A stretch of 64,000 bases of DNA from Virgibacillus_F flavescens (GTDB lineage: Bacteria; Bacillota; Bacilli; Bacillales; Amphibacillaceae). Within the stretch, counting starts at the first letter, position 1; every line of letters starts with the position of its first letter. The stretch is from contig NZ_CP192260.1 of the NCBI RefSeq assembly GCF_050574275.1, forward strand, positions 992,001-1,056,000, written 5' to 3'. The notes under the pieces are model-generated. The model saw only the letters and a program-made list of their open reading frames with translations, had not been told where the DNA came from and did not search any database. Below are positions 59,328 to 64,000 of the stretch, one piece after another. A program made the translations under genes and the position numbers.

Positions 59328-60413
59328 TTATTTACGAAAATAATTTTTCACACCATCTGTTATCGCTTGAGCGACGTTACGCTGATAACCGTTCGTTTGA
59401 ATGAGAAATAAATCATTTGGATTGGTTATAAATCCAAGTTCAAGAAGGACAGACAGGTCATTATTCTCTCTGAGAACATGATAGTTTCCGAACTGGACGC
59501 CTCTATTATGCAACGAAACTTGCTGGTCCAGCTGGTTCTGGATGGAAGCAGCCAGTTCTTGCCCACTTGCATAGTAGAAGGCGCTAATTCCGTTTACTGA
59601 CATAAATGGAAAAGCATTATAATGAAGACTGATAAATGCGTCTGTTTCATACTTGCTGCTGAATTCAGTTCGACTCTTTAGCGATAGATAGTGATCATTT
59701 TGTCTTGTCATGTTCACGGTTGCACCTGCCTCTCGTAAGTGAGAAGCAACAACCTCTGCGATGGACAGAGTCAAATTTTTCTCCAGTGCACCATTAAAGC
59801 CTATTGCACCAGGGTCGTTCCCCCCATGGCCAGGATCTAGAACAATAGTATAGCCTTCGAGAGAACCTTTTGAGTCTAATGGTGGTTCCGCTACCGCTCT
59901 CACCGTTGAATGCCCTCCATTATAACTGTTCGTTAACCATGCCGCTATCCAACCGGTCGAGCCGTTCTGCAGCAAGACTTTATGCCAGTTATTCTGTGTT
60001 TCAACCTTCGTGTATGTATCACCTGATGCTGCAAAACCAAGAATGGAGTAATTTGTTCCGGGACCGCTTCGTACATGAACACCTTCCGTATTTACGCTGA
60101 CGGTATTACTGGTGCTGGCGTTCGAAGCATTTCCGGATTGATCAGCAGGATATAAATACTGTGAAGCTACCCATGCTTCCTGGCCACCATAATATGTTTG
60201 CGCCCAGCCGTAGTGCTCTTGAAATACGATTACTTCATCACCTGGATGTAAGCTTCCTAATACGGCTGCATTCTGTGTTGGTGCACTTCTGACGTTTAGT
60301 GAGGATGTGCCAACCTCATAAGCTGTACCTGTATCAGCATGTGTAGAAGGTGAAATAAAAAGGAATAATAGCAATAAACTAATTCCAGAAAATAATATTC
60401 GCAAGGATTTCAT
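59328..60413 (-). CDS. Secreted N-acetylmuramoyl-L-alanine amidase with two SH3b domains
   Basis: 361 aa. An N-terminal signal peptide (ISLLLLFLFISPSTHADT) is followed by two bacterial SH3 domains (SSLNVRSAPTQNAAVLG near residue 37, VHVRSGPGTNYSILG near 112) and a C-terminal Amidase_3 domain with zinc and catalytic residues in LDPGHGGNDPGAIG, EKNLTLSIAE, ISLHYNAF and LLELGFITNP. It cuts the bond between muramic acid and the stem peptide outside the cell. A single-gene unit, with a hairpin repeat upstream. Confidence 0.93.
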   Translation of the reverse strand: MKSLRILFSGISLLLLFLFISPSTHADTGTAYEVGTSSLNVRSAPTQNAAVLGSLHPGDEVIVFQEHYGWAQTYYGGQEAWVASQYLYPADQSGNASNASTSNTVSVNTEGVHVRSGPGTNYSILGFAASGDTYTKVETQNNWHKVLLQNGSTGWIAAWLTNSYNGGHSTVRAVAEPPLDSKGSLEGYTIVLDPGHGGNDPGAIGFNGALEKNLTLSIAEVVASHLREAGATVNMTRQNDHYLSLKSRTEFSSKYETDAFISLHYNAFPFMSVNGISAFYYASGQELAASIQNQLDQQVSLHNRGVQFGNYHVLRENNDLSVLLELGFITNPNDLFLIQTNGYQRNVAQAITDGVKNYFRK

Positions 60414-60457
60414 TTGAGTCTCCTTTCCTGTGGCAAATAAGAAAGTACAAAACCTTT

Positions 60458-60513
60458 CTTACTGCATAAGTGCATTTTTACGCCATTAAGGCTTGGCGAT
60501 AAGCCAAGTTTTA
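60458..60513. repeat. Short hairpin repeat, copy 2
   Basis: CTTACTGCATAAGTGCATTT, then AAGGCTTGGCGATAAGCCAAG, the second copy of the motif at 11262-11308. It lies about 45 bp upstream of the SH3b amidase gene, on the opposite side of its start. Confidence 0.5.
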
Positions 60514-60707
60514 TAATAAATACATCTAATAATTATCACCTATTATACAAGATATTAATCCGATTTTGGCAAAAATTACTCAATCTATTTATAAATTTTT
60601 ATAGTAGGTCCTAAGACTTACGCACAAACGTATGGTTTCATGTTTAGTTAATGAAAATGATACAATTGCTTCAATTAAAAATAATAAAGCGAGGTATCGT
60701 GATACAT

Positions 60708-62117
60708 ATGAATTTTTCAGTTGAAACATTAGTGAAAAACATACATTCAAAGTCGCTATCACCTGTTGAGGTGATGGAATATTACTTAAAACAAATAGAT
60801 GCAAGCAACGAACGAGTGAATGCAATGGTGACAATCAACCCAAATGCGATGGACGAGGCGAAGCAGGCCGAGCAGGATGTACTTCAAGGAAAAGAACTTG
60901 GACCATTACACGGAGTGCCAATTGCAATCAAGGATTTAACCCCTACAAAAGGAATTAAAACATCCTTTGGAACAAAGGTATTTGAAGATCATGTCCCAGA
61001 TCGCGACGCTACAATTGTTGAACGATTGAAAGCAGCTGGTGCGATTATTATTGGGAAAACGAATACCCCGGATTTTGGGCATAAGGGTACCACGGACAAT
61101 TTGTTATTTGGTGCAACGAAAAATCCATGGAATTTAGATAAGACCGCTGGCGGATCAAGTGGTGGATCGGCAGCTGCAGTAGCTGCAAATATGGTTCCAT
61201 TTGCTGAAGGCAGCGATGGTGGCGGTTCCGTTCGCATTCCAGCAAGCTTTTGTGGTGTATTTGGATTTAAGCCTTCGTACGGCAGAATTCCAATGGACAA
61301 TAGTTTACTGAACGTATTTGGATCAAATAACCCATTTGTTAATCATGGACCTTTAACACGGACAGTTCGCGATGCAGCTTTGTTCGTCGATGTGACCCAG
61401 GGACCATCCGTAACAGATCCTTTTTCATTACCTGAATTTGACGAAGCATTGATCAGACAGATAGAAGGCGATTTAAATGGCGTTAAAATTGCATATACAC
61501 GGGATTTTGGAATGTATACCGTGGACAGGGAAGTACTTAATGTAATGGACGAGCAAGTTAAAAATTGGAAGAATCTTGGCGCGGAAGTAGAAGAAGTAAC
61601 AATGGATTTCGGGATGACGTTACATCAATTTCTGGGCTTTTTCAAAAACACCTGGTATGCAAAAGCAGCTGCAGGTGGGGCAACGATGCTCAGGGATGTT
61701 CCAGAGTTACTAACGCCTTCTTATCACACCATGATCCAAAGAGGGTTTGACGTGTCCACAAGTGAATACATTGGTTATCAGCAACAACGAACAGTGGTAT
61801 GGAGAGAGCTCCAGAAGCATTTTGAGACCTATGACCTTATACTATCTCCAACGCTTGCTGTGCCGGCCTTTAACTATGAATTGCTTGGACCTGAGGAAAT
61901 TGAAGGTAAGAAGATCGAAGCTGATTCAGACTGGATGATGACACATATGTATAATATGACAGGTTTACCGGCAGCCTCCATCCCTGCAGGACAGACCAAA
62001 AGCGGACTTCCAATTGGTATGCAGCTAGCTGGAAATCGATTTGGCGATGGACTAGTCCTCCGTGCAAGTCATGCTTATGAAAAACTGACAGGCGGGTTTC
62101 CTGCAGTGAAGATATAG
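60708..62117 (+). CDS. Amidase signature family protein
   Basis: 469 aa from ATG 60708; a longer frame begins upstream but lacks a clear ribosome binding site. Amidase signature: catalytic Lys in VPIAIKDLTPTK near residue 75 and the Ser-cis-Ser region GGSSGGSAAAVAANMVP near 148 followed by GSDGGGSVRIPASFCG. It hydrolyses an amide of unknown identity. GatA-type subunits also belong here, but no GatB/GatC genes are nearby. Confidence 0.88.
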   Translation: MNFSVETLVKNIHSKSLSPVEVMEYYLKQIDASNERVNAMVTINPNAMDEAKQAEQDVLQGKELGPLHGVPIAIKDLTPTKGIKTSFGTKVFEDHVPDRDATIVERLKAAGAIIIGKTNTPDFGHKGTTDNLLFGATKNPWNLDKTAGGSSGGSAAAVAANMVPFAEGSDGGGSVRIPASFCGVFGFKPSYGRIPMDNSLLNVFGSNNPFVNHGPLTRTVRDAALFVDVTQGPSVTDPFSLPEFDEALIRQIEGDLNGVKIAYTRDFGMYTVDREVLNVMDEQVKNWKNLGAEVEEVTMDFGMTLHQFLGFFKNTWYAKAAAGGATMLRDVPELLTPSYHTMIQRGFDVSTSEYIGYQQQRTVVWRELQKHFETYDLILSPTLAVPAFNYELLGPEEIEGKKIEADSDWMMTHMYNMTGLPAASIPAGQTKSGLPIGMQLAGNRFGDGLVLRASHAYEKLTGGFPAVKI

Positions 62118-62172
62118 TACATCCTGTTACTAGAAGGCTAAAAAGGTAATCTGACGTAAAGTAGGTGCTCTT

Positions 62173-62889
62173 ATAGAAACACTGATCATTTTTATTGTTA
62201 TCATATTCTTTGCTTCGATACTCCAAACTAGCACAGGATTTGGTTTTTCCATCATGGCTACACCGTTTCTTTTGCTATTGTTTGAACCTAGAGAAGCGAT
62301 TCAAATTAATCTAATTTTATCTTTTGTTATTTCTCTTGCACTTATCTCGAAAATAAAACAAGATGTCGATGTAACAACATTGAAACGCTTTATTATAGGA
62401 AGCCTTGCGGGAATACCTATCGGGATTATTACGTTTGTTTGGATAGACATGACGGTTCTGAAACTGACTATAAGTATCATTATTCTATGCTTGACGCTTC
62501 TTTTAATCTTAAACTATCGAATCAGACAAACACTGAGGAGAGACTATAGCATAGGTGGTTTGTCTGGAGCATTTACAACATTTATAGGTATGCCGGGGCC
62601 ACCCATCCTATTATATTTTTCCGGTACCAATACATCAAAAGAAGTTCTACGGGCTACTACATTAGCATTCTATTTATTCATCTATCTTGTGAGTCTCATT
62701 ACACAGATAATATTTGTTGGAACATCGAAAGTTAGTTGGATATCCAGTTTAGAAGCACTTCCAATTGTGGTCGTTGGCTTATTTGTTGGACAGCTGTTAT
62801 TTAAGCGAATCAATCAACAGGTCTTCCGAATAATGACATATCTCCTACTTCTTTTCACAGGTATATACTTATTGTATCAACAGTTATAA
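62173..62889 (+). CDS. TSUP (TauE/SafE) family permease with no conventional start codon
   Basis: Sulfite-exporter TauE/SafE family, about seven helices. In the frame that encodes the family N-terminus (LIETLIIFIVIIFFASILQ, then GFGFSIMATPFLLLLF), there is no ATG, GTG or TTG between the in-frame TGA at 62152-62154 and ATG 62254. Codon ATA at 62173 lies five bases after GGTG, so a rare start or a mutated start is implied. Starting at ATG 62254 would give 211 aa without the first helix. It may be a damaged gene. Substrate unknown. Confidence 0.7.
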   Translation: METLIIFIVIIFFASILQTSTGFGFSIMATPFLLLLFEPREAIQINLILSFVISLALISKIKQDVDVTTLKRFIIGSLAGIPIGIITFVWIDMTVLKLTISIIILCLTLLLILNYRIRQTLRRDYSIGGLSGAFTTFIGMPGPPILLYFSGTNTSKEVLRATTLAFYLFIYLVSLITQIIFVGTSKVSWISSLEALPIVVVGLFVGQLLFKRINQQVFRIMTYLLLLFTGIYLLYQQL

Positions 62890-62990
62890 AAAGAACGTCT
62901 ATTTAGTGTATTACAAGAAAAAGCATCCAACCAACGCAAAAAATCACCCCCACCACGAGTCTAGGGATTTAATATCACCATTAGGTGGAA

Positions 62991-63659
62991 ATTGCGAGGT
63001 AACAGCAACGAAATTCCCGCTGCTGGCAGTCGCGCTCCTTAGGGCTGTTGATGAACCTACTCGTGCCGCCGTAGGTGGCCACTGAAAAAGTTATGTGTGG
63101 TACGAAATAGGTGGATCTATTTTCGCATCTTCGAATATACTTCGCTTTCCGTGGGCACGGCTTCAGCTTCCTCGGATAAGCAAAAACCGCTTTCCTGCGG
63201 GATCTTCAGCTCGCGCTGTTCCCACTGGAGTCTTCGTATATTCGAAGATGCTTGGTAAAGGTGAGGAAAATAAAATTTAAAAAATCCACCCCTTTTTCAG
63301 TGACATGTGCCACACTCCGGGGCCTCACCCATGCCTTTCCTCCCGCAGGAGTCGACTGCCATCCGCTCCAATCTCTTGACGAAATGTGGATGGCCAAGAT
63401 TTATTAACTGCACTCCTGATAGTACTTATATATTTCTATATGCATTGATTTTAGTAAGAACAAAGACATAAACAGCATTACCAGTCCTGGTGAGTGGAGG
63501 GCGGTGACTCCTGCGGGAACAGCACGAGTCTGAAGGCCCCGCAGAGTGGTTTTCTCGAGGAGACTGAAGCCGTGCCCGCGGAAAGCATCCGCCCGCAACG
63601 ATCCTGGACGGCAATTTTAGAGTATATTTAAGATAATAAACCTAAACTTAGGTCGCAGT
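62991..63659. repeat. Composite A/C repeat (reverse) interrupted by family B
   Basis: The left end ATTGCGAGGTAACAGCAACG (62991 onwards) and the right end TTAGGTCGCAGT (63648-63659) correspond to the A/C ends at 36156-36635 in reverse. C-type sequence (CAGCAACGAAATTCCCGC, CTGGCAGTCGCG) precedes the B element, and the rest of C (ACTCCGGGGCCTCACCC, GGAGTCGACTGCCATCCGC) and then A (GGGAACAGCACGAGTCTGAAG core) follow it. Without B the length is about 440 bp, as in other copies. The remaining space at 62890-62990 is featureless. Confidence 0.75.
63080..63302. repeat. Family B element with perfect 11-bp terminal inverted repeats, inserted in A/C
   Basis: CACTGAAAAAG (63080-63090) and CTTTTTCAGTG (63292-63302) are exactly complementary; GTGGC/GCCAC (63075-63079 and 63309-63313) extends the match outward. 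Inside, CATCTTCGAATATACTTCG and CGTATATTCGAAGATG are a second inverted pair. No transposase. Two other B copies lie at 6.7 and 26.2 kb. Confidence 0.78.
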
Positions 63660-63717
63660 ATAGTGAAAATGCGACCTAACGTCTACCTGTCTTATATCTT
63701 TTCCCGAGTTGACACAG

Positions 63718-64000
63718 TTAACCAGTTACATACTCAGAAAGAACACGCTGCACTTTGTAAATATTCAATTGCTTATTAAACGTTTTTTGCAACGGAACAG
63801 AACTGCCAGAAATCCAAATTTTAAGCTCTGCCTCCAAATCAAATGTCCCAGCAGTCTCAACAGAAAAGTGAGTAATATTACCATACGGTACAGAATGGTA
63901 CTCGATTTTCTTGCCAGTCATCCCCTGTTTATCAACCAGAATCAACCGCTTGTTCGTAAAAACGATTAAATCCCTGATCAGTTTATAGGCATGCTCCACC
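63718..64000 (-). CDS. PH-domain protein (YvbH/bPH-type), partial
   Basis: 93 aa are visible; the frame continues past the window end. The first visible codon (GTG, Val) belongs inside the protein (VEHAYKLIRDLIVFTNKRLI core). The bacterial pleckstrin homology family is recognised from RDLIVFTNKRLILVDKQGMTGKK (core), then YHSVPYGNITHFSVETAGTFDLEAELKIWISG (core). Full-length members are about 125 aa. Cytosolic; function not established. The C-terminal end is intact (VQRVLSEYVTG). It lies next to the A/C repeat. Confidence 0.8.
   Translation of the reverse strand, partial: VEHAYKLIRDLIVFTNKRLILVDKQGMTGKKIEYHSVPYGNITHFSVETAGTFDLEAELKIWISGSSVPLQKTFNKQLNIYKVQRVLSEYVTG

Noticed and set aside
1..64000. 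tRNA or rRNA genes and intact insertion sequences
   Set aside because: No cloverleaf-like, rRNA-like or transposase-like sequence was recognised on either strand.

Overview
The window looks like a chromosomal segment of a low-GC, probably halotolerant, aerobic endospore-forming Bacillaceae bacterium (Oceanobacillus/Virgibacillus/Lentibacillus-like). This is inferred from protein style (GltAB, RlmN, KatE, phenylalanine dehydrogenase of the Lysinibacillus type), AGGAGG-type ribosome binding sites, TTG/GTG starts, cre-like and SigB-like sites, and the GC-rich dispersed repeats common in this group. There are no rRNA or tRNA genes, no intact transposase genes and no CRISPR array.

Layout. 1-6.7 kb: glutamate synthase operon gltB-gltD. 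7-11.8 kb: a DUF4097 protein, a coiled-coil protein with a DUF2325-like C-terminus, rlmN and a tiny Gln-rich protein. 12-14.6 kb: a VOC protein and a large-subunit catalase (katE) behind a SigB-like promoter. 15-21.2 kb, minus strand: a nucleotide-signalling block (GAF-HD-GYP, DUF3307, class III nucleotidyl cyclase, then an AgcS symporter and a GGDEF protein). 21.3-23.3 kb: a chromosomal ParM/ParR-like segregation cassette with an upstream direct-repeat candidate parC. 23.7-32.9 kb: a DgcN-like DUF1611 protein, a PLP racemase, NhaC, AI-2E, an ATP-grasp ligase, a MurE-like ligase and an Asp/Glu racemase, which together suggest a D-amino-acid ligation system. 33-45.5 kb: phenylacetate degradation (paaK, paaY, paaX, paaABCD, EthD, paaF, paaG, paaH, paaJ, another crotonase, a flavin oxidoreductase). 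46-50.6 kb: a FlK-like thioesterase, phenylalanine dehydrogenase and a TrpXYZ-type ABC importer. 50.6-59.3 kb: a LacI-regulated sugar-acid operon (hxlB-like, KDPG aldolase, TRAP transporter, rpiA, KDG kinase, hxlA-like, Gfo/Idh/MocA). 59.3-64 kb: an SH3b amidase, an amidase-signature enzyme, a TSUP permease with no conventional start codon, and a PH-domain protein cut by the window end.

How it fits together. The paa block activates phenylacetate to its CoA ester, epoxidises it (PaaABCD), isomerises the epoxide (PaaG) and completes beta-oxidation (PaaF, PaaH, PaaJ). The neighbouring phenylalanine dehydrogenase and ABC importer could feed aromatic amino acids towards it. PaaE and PaaZ, normally needed, are not in the window. 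The sugar operon pairs TRAP uptake with KDG kinase and KDPG aldolase, plus an unexpected hexulose-phosphate synthase/isomerase pair and RpiA.

Between genes lie non-coding repeats. Families A/C and B have terminal inverted repeats and occur in at least seven places, including one B copy inserted inside an A/C copy. Two irregular short-motif arrays (GCGCG and CGATAA) lie at or within the paa cluster. All assignments come from reading the sequence; no database search was run.
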